Positions 21,591 through 34,210 of a DNA stretch of 64,000 nucleotides are shown piece after piece. The stretch covers positions 341,750 through 405,749 of the forward strand of contig QEOQ01000106.1 in assembly GCA_010279815.1 (NCBI GenBank). The letters run 5' to 3'. This DNA is from Brachionus plicatilis (lineage: Eukaryota > Rotifera > Eurotatoria > Ploima > Brachionidae). The translations under genes were made by a program, and so were the position numbers. The notes below the pieces were generated by a model, which saw nothing but the letters and a program-made list of their open reading frames with translations, was not told the DNA's origin and made no database searches. Each line of letters starts with the position of its first letter. The stretch's first letter is position 1.

Positions 21591-23146
21591 TAACTTTTTC
21601 CTTTTGAAATCATTTTGTTTTTTTTTTTGAATGATAATCAATTCACTCTTATTTATTTTATCGATTACTCAATTAATTTAATACCCAAAATCCACCTCTA
21701 TTACTTCATTCCGGTTTTAATTTATTATTTTTATCATAAAACCTAGCGCTCTTGTTTTTTATTCTAGCACCCTGATTTTTTACAAAGCATTATTAATTTT
21801 AGCACTTAGCATTTCAAATAACTTACCTATCATTTTTATTCTTAAACTTGCCTAATTTAAATATCATAATAATTTTTTAATATTTTTAGTTTATCTTTTT
21901 TAATGTTTCTTTTATCTTTCCTTATACCTTGACCAAAAAAAGATTTAGTCCAGTATTCAAAAAGAAACTTTTAGAAATTTCTTTTTGTCTCTTTTTCAAA
22001 AGTTCATTTTAAAAATTAACAATTTAGGAAAAAAATAATTACCTAGAAAATAAAATCCACTAGAACTAAATAAAAAAATTATTAAGTGATGATTTTTTGA
22101 GTTAAAAAACCAAAACCACATCGCAGATCAGCAAACTACTGAAGCGTTTTTATTCTTAAATTATTTATAGAAATTTATATTTAAAAAAATATTGTACCAA
22201 AGCAAAGACACAAGCGTAATGGGTTACAAAATTACAAAATAAAAAAGGCTTGTTAAAAGCTAATTAAAAGTTTTAAAATGAATAAAAATTAAAAAATGTC
22301 TCTATTGTATTTACAAACAAAACATAGTTTTTTTTGCCAGGTATTTTTAACTGATTTTCTAGGTAAATTTAACAACATTTATAGAGAAATTAGAATTACT
22401 TGAAAAAAAAAGTTGGTTAACGTTCAAAATATAGAATTATTTTTTTATCGAAAGGTAAAAAGGTAGAAAAAAAAATATCGATATCATCAATTTGAATAAT
22501 TCTAGAATTTCTTTATTATAGAAAAAAAAATATAGAAAAAAAAATATGGAAAGTAATTATATTGAAAATTAAATAGAATTGACTTATTGATTAATTGAAT
22601 ATTTTGTCTATTTTTATAAAGTTATTTTACAATTGATCGTCCAATAAACCAATAATTCCATTTAAATTTTGTTTGAACGCAATTTGGATACAACCGGAGA
22701 GTAATTTTGCATGTTGTTAGTTGATGTTATTTGTATTTGGAAGTAATTTGAAATAAGTTGTTTGAATTTTTGACAACAGATGTTTGTAATTTTCATAGCA
22801 AACAGCAAATTATAATTCTATATTATAATTTTTCTATATTTAGTTTTCTATATTTTTTTTTCTATATTCGTATATTCTATATATTTTTTTTCTATACTTT
22901 GATGATTCTATATTTTTAGTCTTCTATATTTTGTTTTCGATCTTTTTTAGATTCTATATTTTGATAGTTCATCAAAAAGTTAGGTAAAATAAAACATTGC
23001 CAAGTAAATTAAAAATAACTAAAAAAGTCTTTTGTCTCATAAGTTTTCTTTAATTGCAAAAAAACTGAAAAATAAAACTTAACTATTAGTCATCTTTTTT
23101 TTTTCAATGTGTAACATGTTTTAATTTTGCCTATGAGGCTTAAATC
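21591..23146. repeat. AT-rich spacer with a TATAGAA/TTCTATA fold-back block
   Basis: 22424-22965 is an imperfect palindrome: the left side repeats ATATAGAAAAA and the right side repeats TTCTATATTTT. The rest is low-complexity sequence with scattered CTAGGTAAATT motifs. No gene seen. Confidence 0.5.
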
Positions 23147-23419
23147 GGCATCTTGAAGTTTAGGATCAAAAAAATCAGATCAAATAGTATTTTGTTTGTA
23201 ACTTTTGAATGGTACTTGATTAAGTCTCTCTGCAAAATGCTAAATAATGCAAAATACATGCTGAATATTGTGTGAGGCTCTGCAAAAACTCTGCATTTTG
23301 CAGCAAAATGCACGCTATTAAAAAGTATTTAATTAGAGAGATTTAATCAAATACCATTCAAAAGTTATAAAAAAAATACTATTTGATCTGATTTTTTTGA
23401 TCCTAAACTTCAAGATGCC
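23147..23419. mobile_element. palindromic MITE family B with exact 8-bp target duplication
   Basis: Ends GGCATCTTGAAGTTTAGGAT and the inverted ATCCTAAACTTCAAGATGCC. The exact duplication CTTAAATC lies at 23139-23146 and 23420-23427. Arms of about 110 bp are mirrored, including GATCAAATAGTATTTT and TCTCTCTGCAAAATGC. This is the cleanest short copy of the family in the window. Confidence 0.9.
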
Positions 23420-23493
23420 CTTAAATCAATAAATAATAAAATAATAATTATAATAAAAGCTTGGAATGCTTTGACTGGACGCCTACGTTTTCT

Positions 23494-23886
23494 TTATAAT
23501 CGGATTGGAAATCTCTTATCCAAAGGTTTATCGTCATCATTTTGAGCAAAAAAATAGGTGGTGGTGGTGTTCGTGCGGGCAAGATATATGTCGAGGCGGG
23601 CCTTGAAGCCGTTAAGGGTTGGAGCGTTGACTATCGAGGACGCGAGGTTGCTCCAGGTAGATGCAACTCTGTTATTTAGGAAGTTTGTTCGCGCCGGGCA
23701 GTTGGATAGTTGGACAAAAAGGCGTTTTTTATGACCCCTGATTGCGTTGGCTGGGCCGTGGCAGGCGATGGACGACATAAGTTTGGTTTAGGCTAGCCAG
23801 TTGACGTCAAGTAGTCCATTTGCGATCTTGTAGTGGGAGATGAGGTCACCCCTTGATCTGCGTGATTCAAGAGTAATAATATCGAC
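23494..23886 (-). pseudogene. 3' fragment of a LINE reverse transcriptase ORF
   Basis: Minus strand reads IITLESRRSRGDLISHYKI, a stop, then HGPANAIRGHKKR, RTNFLNNRVASTWSNL and LNGFKARLDIYL. These are the C-terminal tail motifs of jockey/CR1-like reverse transcriptases, like 7717-8217 but a different copy or lineage. It is 5'-truncated, with one in-frame stop. Confidence 0.8.
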
Positions 23887-23979
23887 TTTTTTGAAACTTT
23901 CGTATTTTGTTCTTTTAATGTTCAGAAATTCAAAACTTAAATTCTATCTGAATTTCTACCGTATTCTACCGTATTCCGT

Positions 23980-24500
23980 AAACCTTTAGGTCTACATCGT
24001 CTTTTTACAACCCCTGCATTGTCTAAGTTTACTTTTCTTGTTTCTTAATAAAATAAAATAACACGATAATAAACGATTATGTCGATGAAGTCATATCTTA
24101 AGACGAAGTAGAAGATTTCACAGATGATGAACGATATATTTTAGATGAAAACAATGAAGAAGCAACACCTGAAACAATCGAAAAGAATACTACAGTAACT
24201 ACTGTGCCAAGTGCATCATCAACAAATTCATCATGATCAGTCGATAAACTAACTTTAAGTCATAATCAAATTTCAGTTTATCAGGGAAATGGTCCGACCA
24301 CCTCCAGTTTAACAAATCAAAATGATTTAACTTCAATATAAGACGTTTCTGGAGTTCGCATCCTTGTCAAGGTCAATCAACACAGGAAGAAACAAGTCAA
24401 GTAAACTTAGACAATGCAGGGGTTGTAAAAAGACGAGGTAGACCTAAAGGTTCAAAAATAAAAAGACAAAAACTTCAAGTGATTAACTCTTGTTTTTTTT
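23980..24500 (+). pseudogene. degenerate acidic/AT-hook ORF with inverted terminal copy
   Basis: From 24066 a decayed frame reads NDYVDEVIS*DEVEDFTDD, ERYILDENNEEATPE, then QSTQEETSQVNLDNAGVV with an AT-hook KRRGRPKGSKIKRQK (24416-24475). About 65 bases coding for the AT-hook segment (24386-24453) are also present in inverted orientation at 23980-24045. It is probably the DNA-binding end of a transposon protein; the family is unknown. Confidence 0.5.
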
Positions 24501-24790
24501 AATTCTCATAGTTATTTCGACTCGATATTTAATTTTTATTATTTTTTTAAAATATTTACCATATTTTTCTTGTCAATTTTAAATTTTTCTAAATAGTAAT
24601 GCCGCGTCAAAAATCAAATTTTGGTATTTTTTTTAATCGAATAATAAAAAAATTCGTTTCCAATTTTTTTTTCTGTTTAATTTGTGATGCTGCATCAAAT
24701 GCATAATTCAAAAAAATATTTTTTGTATTTTTGACAGAAACTCTATTGTTAATGCTGCATTAAATTAAAAATCTTTACTTTCAACGTGGG

Positions 24791-24900
24791 CCAAGACTCG
24801 AAACACAGCTTTGACGCATGCGGTGAAAGTTAAGAATGCTTTAACATGGGCGAGATGATGTTTATTGCCTGCGTCAAAGTTGTGTTTCGGATTCTGAGGC
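24791..24900. repeat. short inverted repeat in a higher-GC patch
   Basis: CGAAACACAGCTTTGACGCA at 24799-24818 is mirrored by TGCGTCAAAGTTGTGTTTCG at about 24871-24891. It forms a stem of about 20 bp around a 50-base loop and is not coding. Confidence 0.6.
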
Positions 24901-24984
24901 TGCAATATCGAACGAGGGAATACGAAAATTTTTGGCTTTAAATTCGTAAACTATTTCCTTTGAAATCCTAAAATTCATTTTTTT

Positions 24985-25310
24985 TGAGTACTAAAAAAAA
25001 AATTAAATCCAGGTGTTTAAAAATAACTTACCCGTTAAAAAGTTGTAGGTCTTTCAGATTCAATTACTCAAAGATAAAATTAAAATCTTTTTTAAAATTA
25101 TATATATTCTGAAAGAGCATAAAATTTTCTACAACCTGGTATATATTTTTGTTTAAACAAGGATGTGCCAATTTTTATTATTGAAAAAAAGCCAAAAAGA
25201 ATACTTTTTTTCAGTTTAATAGTATGTACTCCCAGGGATTACTTAATAAATCACTTTTTTTAAACAAAACTAAATTCTGAACAAATCTATGGTTTTACTT
25301 TTTTGAATTT
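24985..25310. repeat. dispersed repeat J, inverted copy 2
   Basis: Inverted match to 7090-7545 (TCTGAACAAATCTATGGTTT and the AAGATAAAATTAAA to TATATATTCTGAAAG sections). Element class unknown. Confidence 0.5.
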
Positions 25311-25413
25311 ATGTTTTATTTTATTTAAATAAAGTATCAAAATCATTGAATTTGATTTAAATTTTGAATATTTTAACTAAATATTGAAACCAATCTCATT
25401 AAATATTATTATT

Positions 25414-25548
25414 ATGCGATCAAACTCTAAATTTATCCGTTCTCTCACTAGTAACCTTGAAGTATTTTGCAAGAAAAAAATTACTGATTTTGAAAATGAT
25501 GATAAAATGAAAGTTGATGTTGAACATGAAAATAATAATGATCATTGA
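25414..25548 (+). CDS. small hypothetical ORF, 44 residues
   Basis: ATG at 25414 to TGA at 25546-25548, with an acidic tail (DFENDDKMKVDVEHENNNDH). Its composition is less biased than nearby random frames, but there are no splice partners, domain or conservation data. It could be a transposon protein remnant. Confidence 0.2.
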   Translation: MRSNSKFIRSLTSNLEVFCKKKITDFENDDKMKVDVEHENNNDH

Positions 25549-27509
25549 ATTTTTACAATCATCTCAGCCTTTTAATTTTTTAACTTATTTCTAATTCTTT
25601 AATAACTCAATGAAAATAACTAAGCTTAAAAAAATATAAATCAAGACACTAATCCAACGTTTACTAGGTTGAAATAAACTGTGATCAATTAAGTAATAAA
25701 AGCTTAATTTATTTTTTTTTTGATTATTTTTCTTTCCTTATAACCTGACCAATAAAAGATCATGTCCAAAATTCAAAAAGAATGAAACCCAAGCTCAAAT
25801 AAAAATTCTGAAAATTTTATTTGACAGCTTTTCCATAGCTTATTTTAAAAATTAAAAATTTAAGAAAAAAAAATTCTCTAAAAAATATAAAACACTAGAA
25901 CTGAATAAACTAGTCGAGTGAAACTATCAAACCACATCACAAATCGAACATAGCACATCGAAAATTACTAAAGCATTTTATACAGTAATTATTTTTAGTA
26001 ATTTATTTCATATATTTTCCAAAAATATTATGCTATAGCGAAATCACTCAATTTAAAAAAATTAAAAATTAATATCAATTATAATAAAATGACCAATACA
26101 ACAAAAATTGAATACAATACCCCAACATTTTTAATTTTTTCTTAAATTATTAAGATTTTACATTTAAAAAAATTAATTTACACTATATTAAAAAGAAATC
26201 TTATATTTTTTTAGCTCATTGAAAAATGAAATAGTGACAAAGTGCCTAAATTTTTATCTTTGATACTTTTTAAAATAAAAGACAATTTTCATTTTTAAAA
26301 TTTGCCTTAGTTGTTTTTTTAGTTTGTTTTCAAATTTTTTAATCTAAGGGAGTATTAGCTCAATGCAGTTAAACAAATAAATTAAAAAATAAAAATACAT
26401 AATTCTATCATTGAATTGTAACCTTTTTGAAAAGCTCTGTAATATCTTTCGATATTAAATTTGATCACGTAGGCCAAAATTTTCCATTAAAGTTTTTAAG
26501 ACATAAAAATTTAGAAAATTTCTCCGAATCAATTCAATATCATACCAAATATGCTTATGTAATAATTATCAATTTATTGTAGTTTGTCGAAGCTTTAAAA
26601 AGCTATGCGTGGTTTATATACAAGAGAAAGAAAGTTTGTTTTTTAAAAATTTAAACATTCCGTGGCGAAGTTTTTTTCCAAAAGTTTTGATTTTAATCTA
26701 TACAGTTTTTGAATTCAAAATAAATAGTTTTCATTTACTTATTAAATGCGTCAATTTACTTATTTTGGTAATTTAATGAGTAAAATATTTAAATAATATG
26801 AAAAAAAATTTTTGAAAAAATTATTCATTCTTCCATTGACATCTTTACTAAGCTCTTACATCCAAATACCCATTTTCAGCTTTTGCTTGATATAAGAAAA
26901 AACTTTTTTTCATTTTTTGAGTTGAAATTGGTTAAATCGTAAAATAAAAAAATATCATCCATAGTGGACTTTTGTAGAATTTTACATTTACAAATCCATG
27001 TAGTGAATATATTTTATCAGAAAAGTCTTTTATTTGGGTTTTTTATCTAATATTTTTAATTTATTTTTTTTTCCATTAAATTGAAATTTTTAAAGTAGTC
27101 GTCTTTACATTGAAAACTTGTTTTGTTTTTATATTTTATGTTCTGTTCCTGTTAAATGACCAAAAGAGTTTAATTACTCAGAGTCATTTTAAATTTAAAT
27201 AAAAAAATTCAAAATTAATGGACTAATAAATTCAATTTAACATAATTTCATTTAAAAAAAAAATATTTAATTGTTGATTTAAAAGAAAATAAAGAAGAAA
27301 CAAATGAGAATTATCATGGTAATTAAAAAAAAAAAATTTAATTAATTTAATTATTAATTGCTTAAATAACATTCCATTTAGACCAAGACAAAAAAATTAT
27401 TTTTAACTAATGCAAAATTGTTAATTAAATTCTAGATGAAAATTTTATTTTATGTTAAAAAGCGCATGCAACTTGTAAAAATTCATTTTTTAAAAAAAGA
27501 AATTTAAAA
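25549..27509. other. AT-rich intergenic stretch, no gene seen
   Basis: Low-complexity spacer upstream of RSL1D1. I found no terminal repeats, coding frames or RNA genes. Confidence 0.5.
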
Positions 27510-28503
27510 ATGGAAAAAGCTATTGAAGAATTTCAATCTTATTTGAAAAATTCAGCAAAAAATGAACTTTTTGCGGAAGCAAAAAAAATATCCCTACAAG
27601 TTTGTTTGCACAAAATTCCCAACTTATTAAACGATAAACTCATATTATGGTAAATTTGAAGATTTCAATTTTTTAATGGAAATTTTTTATTTTTTTTTTA
27701 ACCTAGTAAATTGCCAAATCCGCTATTTACCGAAGATACCAGTCCTGAGGTATGCCTAATTGTCAAAGACATTGATAAAAAAGATCGAGACTACGAAAAA
27801 ACAATTCGTAAATATGAAAAAATAATCAAAGATAATCAGTTAGATAGCATCATAAAAAAAGTGCTGCCACTAAAACAACTCAACCTGGAATTTCGTCCCT
27901 TCGAAACCAAACGAACTCTTTCCACTAGTTTTGATATTTTTCTAGCTGACAAGAGATTACATGAAATCTTGTTCAATGGATCTAAACTAGGCAAAGAATT
28001 TCATAAAAGAAAAAGGTTTTTTATTTAAAAAAAAAAAAAAAAATTATCTAGAAAATTTTTGATCTAGGATGCCATTTGGAGTTGATGTTGAGGGGTCTAA
28101 AAATTTAAAAGAAGATGTTATGAAAATTTTGAACTCGACCACCATTCGTTTGACTGGTAAAGGTCCTGTCTTGGACGTAAACACATTTTTGAGCACACAT
28201 TCGGTTCAACAAGCAGTCGAAAATGTGAACGCAGTAAAAGCCGAACTGATCAAAAATTTGCCAGGCGGAGAAAGCAACATAAAATCGATGTTTATCAAGT
28301 CAACTGATGCTCCTGCTATACCAATCTATATAGACTTGAAAAACACAATCAATGATATCAAAGTTCCAAATAATATGACACCAGCTAAGATAAAGAAAAG
28401 CAAAAAATTGGTTGTCAAACGTTTGAACAAGCAGAAACAAATAAAGAATAAAGAAAACTCTGAGCAAAAAAATTTGATAAAGAAGAAAATTACTAAAAAA
28501 TAA
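27510..28503 (+). CDS. RSL1D1: ribosomal L1 domain-containing protein 1
   Basis: Three exons: 27510-27649, 27707-28015 and 28068-28503, with introns of 57 and 52 nt. Both introns are phase 2 and the product is 294 residues. The L1-like fold shows the expected blocks: DKLILCKLPNPLF, EVCLIVKDIDKKDRDYE, a helix and LPLKQLNLEFRPFETKR, TSFDIFLADKRL, KLGKEFHKRKRMPFGV, TTIRLTGKGP and AVENVNAVKAELIKNLP, then a lysine-rich tail from about residue 255. RSL1D1/UTP30 proteins are nucleolar factors linked to ribosome biogenesis and cell-growth control. The vertebrate protein has a much longer basic tail; this one stops about 45 residues after the L1 fold. The basic KKSKKLVVKRLNKQK region likely serves nucleolar targeting. 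Confidence 0.9.
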
Positions 28504-29950
28504 ATAAAATATTAATAAATGCTTTTTTAAGGCAAAAAATATACATGGTTTTGAACATTTATTTAATTGATTAAAATTTTAAAATCTAATTTGAGAAAAG
28601 ATCAACGCGATTTATTAAAAAATTTAATTTTTAGCAGAACCGGTTGTAAGACCTGGAGTGTTCATCAAAAAAATGTTTTTTCATTTTTATTAAATGAAAT
28701 TTTTTTTATTAAGAAACACAACCAAGGAAAATTATAATTTTTCTTATTTTGCTCCCTTTTAAAAATTAAATTTAAAGTTGAAATATGTGTTGCAAGTCAA
28801 ATTGATAATTTGAGCAAAATATTCGATTTATTAAGATTTAAATTTGAAAAAAAATTAAAATCTAACTTAAATTTTTCTTTTTTTTTATTAAAATGTTGAG
28901 TTTTAAAAAAAATTTAATACAAAATACAAATTTTTATTCGATTTAATTTAGCTATTTAAAATACAAAAAAAAATATAAAAAGATTTTAAAGAAATTTTTT
29001 TCATATTAAGATACAAAAGCTTTATTTATTTATTTTTTTTAAATTAAAAAATGAATTCAAAAATAAATTCAAATGCTATTTATAACACTAGTTGGAATCA
29101 AATATGGGATTTTCAAAAAGAATTGAAACACATTTTTTATCTGACCATCAAAATAATTAAAAATTTAAATTTTAAGAAATTTTAAGTATGATATTGTAGT
29201 TTGGTTGAAAATCAAGTTGTAAATTTAAATTAAGATTAAATTAAAAAAATTTATTTTAATTCTGTTTGAAAATGAAAATATTGCAGATACATTTTTTTGT
29301 CTTTAACTTAAGTAAACTTATTATGATAATCAGACTAAACAACTTCTGAAGACGTTTTTGATAATTAATAGCAAAAATTATTTAATATATTGCTTAAGAT
29401 CCATGAAATATATTATTAAAAATATATGCTTCCATATTTAAATTTCAAATTCTCACAAAAAATACAAATTAAATTAAAATTTTAATATAAAAATTGAAAA
29501 GTAAAAAGCATTTAATTTCTTATTATAATTTTACTGTTTTATTTAATATATTAATAAAAAATCTAAGCTTTTAAATTTATAAATATTTAAATACAAATTA
29601 CGAGTAATCAGGCTAAATATTCAGTTTCGTTGTCAAAACATTATATATAATTTGGAAATAATTACTTTTTCTAACTATAGTATTTTTTTTCACCAAAAAA
29701 ATTGTCTAAAATATATTTACATGCATAAAAAATATTGTTAAGAAAAATTTTTCAATATTAAAAATATTCTTAAATATTAAAACTCACTTATGTTCTAATA
29801 AACATTTATTAAATGATTAAATACGAAAGTGACTAAGAAATTTAAATTTGATTTTGATCAATTTAATGTACTCAATAAATTTATAAAGAGGATAAGTTAT
29901 ATAAATAACAACTTAGCATCTGTACATTTAAAAATAATTTAATAATCAAA
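28504..29950. other. AT-rich intergenic stretch, no gene seen
   Basis: An AATAAA near 28502-28507 fits the RSL1D1 polyadenylation signal. The remainder is low-complexity, with no recognisable element edges. Confidence 0.5.
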
Positions 29951-29958
29951 GGCAAAAG

Positions 29959-30270
29959 AAGAGTTGTTTGAAAGTCACAGGTCTCAAGTCAAGTCCGGAC
30001 TTGTATTTTTTTATTTTCAAAGTCCGAGCAAAGACTTAAAATTTTTTTTTCAAAATAATAAAAGTCCAAGTCCGGACTTTAAAATTTTGAATACTGAAGA
30101 AGAATTTTGAAGATATTTATGCTAAAATTGCTAGAAAATTCTGAATTATGGCAAATCTATCGCATTAAACAACCCAAGATTATATAAATTTTTTGATATG
30201 AAGCCTGATCTAGCATATTTAAAAAAAAAGTTCGGACATGGACTTTTTTTGGGACTTTTAAACAACTCTG
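29959..30270. mobile_element. 312-bp hAT-type MITE
   Basis: Left end AAGAGTTGTTTGAAAGTC (one change from CAGAGTTG) and right end GACTTTTAAACAACTCTG. An exact 8-bp duplication GGCAAAAG lies on both sides (29951-29958 and 30271-30278). Arms contain AAGTCCGGACTT-type sequence. No ORF. A partial relative starts near 12589 in GLD2 intron 2. Confidence 0.9.
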
Positions 30271-30747
30271 GGCAAAAGACTGGTACGTAAAGAATATAAA
30301 TTCGAATTAATAAACAGCATTCTTTACATTAACAGATATATTAAAATGATTAATTAAATTTGATTAATAGATGATTTTTTATAAAAATTAATGTTTTTCA
30401 TTTAATGATTTATTTTTTGGTAAAAAAAAAATAGTTAGTCTATAATTTTGGTATCAATTTTTTTTTCCAATTTGAAAAGTACTAATCATATTCTTAAAAA
30501 GTGAATATAGATCTTCAAATAAATTTAGAAATTTAAATTTATTTAATTAAATTTAAAATAAGTTTTTTCTATTTAAAATTGCATTTAATTCTGTTTAAAA
30601 ATCTGAAAAATTAATTATATTAAACTCCGTGAACATTAGACTAAAAGTTAAGTTAAAAAAGATTTTAAAATAATTTAAATTTTTTTTATTCTTGAATATA
30701 TATCAATCAAAAGCATGTTTAAATATATTTTATAAAAATAAAAAAAA

Positions 30748-32753
30748 ATGGTAAAAAAAAAATCCAAAATTGAAGATGAATTTTTTTCGATTGACAACGA
30801 TCTGGACGAAGAATTCATCAAAGCAAATGATCAAATAGCCAACGACATTCAGAACGAGCTCGATGAAGACGAGGACTTCTTTGCTGATTCCGAACAAAAA
30901 GACTCTCTTCTCCTGGACAAACTCCGTTCTCTTGATGGCAAAAAAAGGTACAAAAAATTAAATAAAATTTTTCAACAACAAAATCTTTAATTTTTTAAAC
31001 TTAGCAAACGCTTGCGGACCGAATTGGTCAAAGGCGAGCTGGACGTCATTTTAAGTACTGAAATAAAATTTAAAAAAAAAAATTTTTTTAATTTTTTTCC
31101 AAAGATTCCACCAAAAAAATTCGTCCCTCGGACTTATTGAACAGTCTGTCGGGCATCCATGACTCGGGTGAGCTGAAAAAAATCTTCTCCAAGGCTCAAT
31201 CCAGGACCAAAGTATTGGACACCCCATTGCCCGCCTACTTGAGTGGAAAAGCGCAGCGCCTGGCCGCTTATTCCGAGGAAAAAAAGCAAATTGCCAAATG
31301 GGACCCGGTGGTGAGACGCAACCGGGCCGCCGACCAACTAGTCTTTCCTCTCAAACAGCCCGACTACAGTCTGCAGACGGCCAGCGCGTACACCAAGGCC
31401 TGGAAGCCAGAGACCGACATGGAAAGGCAGATATCAGAAATTCTGGAGACCAGCGAGAACAATCTAACAGACCAGAAGCTGCTCACCCAGGCTGAACTCA
31501 GGGCTATCCAGGCCATGTCTCTGGAGGAAATGAAGCAGAAAAGGTCGGAATTTTTAAAGCTCAAGGCCATGCAAATGTACCAGGAGTCCAAATTCAAGCG
31601 GCTAAAGAACATCAAGAGCAAAAGGTACAGAAAAATTCTGAAAAAACAGCGCCAAAAAGAGGAACAAAAACAAATGGATGCATTGGAAAGTAATGATCCG
31701 GTAAAATTTCGGCAAGTGGTCGAACAAATGGAAAAGGACCGAATGAAAGAGAGGATGTCGCTTAAGCACAAGAACACGTCGAAATGGGCCAAAAAACAGG
31801 CCGCCTTTGCCAAGTACAATGACCAGGCCAGAGATCAGGTGCAGCAGCAGTTGGAAATTGGCAAAAATTTGCGCAAAAAATTGCCACAATTGGAAGTTAA
31901 AGAAAGCGATGAGGAAGAAGCGGAAAATGAGGTGGAGATTGAGACCAAGGTGTTGGAGAATAATCCATGGATGAAAATGATGGAGGGGGTCGGTGGCAAA
32001 AAGGCTGATGAGGAAAAAAAAGAAATTGCCAGCGAGTTTGCTCAACCAAAGGCTTTCAAGCAGAAGGAAGAGATTGTGGTGTCCGAAAACGAGAGTGAAA
32101 GTGAGCTGGAAGAGGAAGTGAATGGAGAAGGGCTTGCAGAAGTCACTGATGTTCTAAGGCAAAGTGATGGTGATGAACAAGCACCACAAGTGGTCAATAT
32201 ACAGCCACTGATTGAGGATGTTAAATTTGAGGCCAAGTCACGTGACAAGCTGAGTTTGAGTGAAGCGTTTGCTGATGACGATGTGGTCGAGGAGTTCAGG
32301 GCGCAAAAAAAATCTGTCATTGAGAGTGAAAAGGTGAAAGCTATTGATTTAAGAATGCCTGGTTGGGGCGACTGGTCCGGGGCTGGCATTGATCCGAATG
32401 AGCATAAAAAAAGACAAAAAAACAAGGCTCGTAGGCTGAGAAAAAAGCTGGTCATTCGACCGCAGGATGTGTTGGCAAGAGAGGAACTGGAGAGAAGGGA
32501 CAAGGGCCTGGAGCATGTGATAATTAGTGAGAAAAAAGACACGAGAATAGCCGAGTTTCAGATTAGTGATTTGCCGCGTCGATTTGACAATGTGCATGAC
32601 TTTGAGGCCAAGATTGCGCAGCCAATTGGTCGCACATGGAATCCGGATTTTAAATTCAGAAAGTTAATACAACCTAAAATTAAGACTAAATTGGGCTCAG
32701 TTATTCAGCCTATTGACAAAGATGATGTTGTTAAAGATATTAAAAAAAAATAA
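30748..32753 (+). CDS. UTP14: U3 small nucleolar RNA-associated protein 14 (SSU processome)
   Basis: Three exons: 30748-30947, 31005-31054 and 31105-32753, with introns of 57 and 50 nt, giving 632 residues. Family blocks in order: LLDKLRSLDGKK, KWDPVVRRNRAADQLVFPL, TDQKLLTQAELRAIQAMSLEE, FKRLKNIKSKRYRKILKK, RMSLKHKNTSKWAKKQAAF, the acidic middle, NNPWMKMM, LSEAFADDDVVEEF, LRMPGWGDWSGAG, EHVIISEKKDTR, and the C-terminal QPIGRTWN..KLIQPKI. UTP14 is a nucleolar component of the 90S pre-ribosome that activates the helicase DHR1 in 18S rRNA maturation. Repeat A2 begins 127 bases after the stop codon. Confidence 0.96.
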
Positions 32754-32879
32754 AATTTTTAGCTACTTATAATTTTTTTTTTTTAATTTGATTTTTTTTA
32801 GGCCATTCTGAATTTTGGAACAAAGAACAAAAACAAAAATTTTAAAAAGAAATAACTTTTTTACCATGAGTCTAAAAAT

Positions 32880-34099
32880 GGCAAATTGAAGTTTCAGATC
32901 AAATTTTAAGATCAATACAAATATTTAAAATTTTAAAATTAATCTAGTGATTTTGATACAATACATCTTAAAACTAACTTCATCGCTTTCTTTTCCTTTC
33001 CTCTTCCTTTCCTCTTCCTCTCTTCTTCCTCACTTCTTCCTTTCCTCTTCCTTTCCTCTTCCTCTCTTCTTCCTCACTTCTTCCTTTCCTCTTCCTCACT
33101 TCTTCCTTTCCTCTTCCTCTTCCTCTTCCTCTTCCTTTCCTCTTCCTTTCCTCTTCCTTTCCTCTTCCTTTCCTCTTCCTTTCCTCTTCCTCACTAGGAT
33201 GAAGAGAAATTGAAGAAAATAATAAATTATGCTAATTCATAAATTTAGATGAACCTATTGGCTACCACAGGCAAATAAAATTAAGTAAAATAAATTGATC
33301 AAAATAACGATTCAATTGTAAGTTGCTTGCCGTGTTGAATAGTTTCATTTAAATATTGGAGATTATAAATTAGCATAATTTATTATATTCTTTATTTTTC
33401 TTTTTTTCAAGAGAGGAAGAGGAAAGGAAGAGGAAAGGAAGAGGAAAGGAAGAGGAAGAGGATGAGGAAGAGGAAGAGGAAGAGGAAAGGAAGAAGTGAG
33501 GAAGAGGAAAGGAAGAAGTGAGGAAGAGGAAAGGAAGAGGAAAGGAAGAGGAAAGGAAGAAGTGAGGAAGAAGAGAGGAAGAGGAAAGGAAGAGGAGAGG
33601 AAAGAAATCGATGAAGTTAGTTTTAAGATGTACTGTAATTTTGAAAAAATAAATACTAAACATTACTAGACATGTTATGGCTAATAATGGTTCATTATAA
33701 AATTTACATCAAAATGATTGATCTCTAATTTATTTAAAAACAATCAATAATTTAAATAATTCAGGTTAAGTTAATTTTAAAAATTCAAATTTATAACTTT
33801 TGAATATCCATTCATTCAAACTAAAATAATTTTATTTTTCTACTTCAATAAATTATAAATTTAAAACATTTGATTTTTTTGTCTTTAAAAGTAAGTTTTC
33901 ATTAAAATCGATTAAAATATTTTAACTTATTTAAGTTCAATAAAAAGGGACATTTTAAAATTTTGAATACGAAAATTAACTTGACATGTGATGTCAAGTA
34001 TTTGCTTTTGAAAAAATTTATTTTTTCTCAATTATTAAGAAAAATATTACAATTTTAATCTTTTGATCTTTTGATCTTGATCCCAAACTTCAATTTGCC
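32880..34099. mobile_element. palindromic family A element carrying a nested mariner MITE
   Basis: Ends GGCAAATTGAAGTTTCAGAT and the inverted CCCAAACTTCAATTTGCC. Flanks CTAAAAAT and CTAAAAAC match at 7 of 8 bases. Without the nested insertion (32959-33635) it is about 540 bp, like the other family A copies. Confidence 0.85.
32959..33635. mobile_element. Tc1/mariner-type MITE with TTCC/GGAA microsatellite arms
   Basis: Inverted ends CA(A/G)TACATCTTAAAACTAA are bounded by TA at 32957-32958 and 33636-33637. Removing it and one TA restores the family A sequence GATTTTGATAATTTTG seen in other copies, which proves insertion. Both arms carry a long TTCC/TC tract (about 32990-33195) or its complement (about 33412-33605), so the transcript or single strand could form a hairpin of over 200 bp. 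No gene; the serine/phenylalanine-rich frames over it are artefacts of the repeat. Confidence 0.9.
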
Positions 34100-34210
34100 C
34101 TAAAAACTGTTCTGCAAAATGTGACAGCTGAAAATTGAATAAAAAAAATATATATATTTTTATAAAATAATTTTTTAATTTATAAAAAATAAATTTTTTC
34201 TGATATAAAA

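Noticed and set aside
23494..23778. Stand-alone 94-residue protein gene
   Set aside because: It is the tail of a LINE reverse transcriptase with an in-frame stop just upstream.
32947..33663. Serine/phenylalanine/leucine-rich frames over the TTCC tracts
   Set aside because: They are translations of a microsatellite inside a MITE, present in both arms in mirror image.
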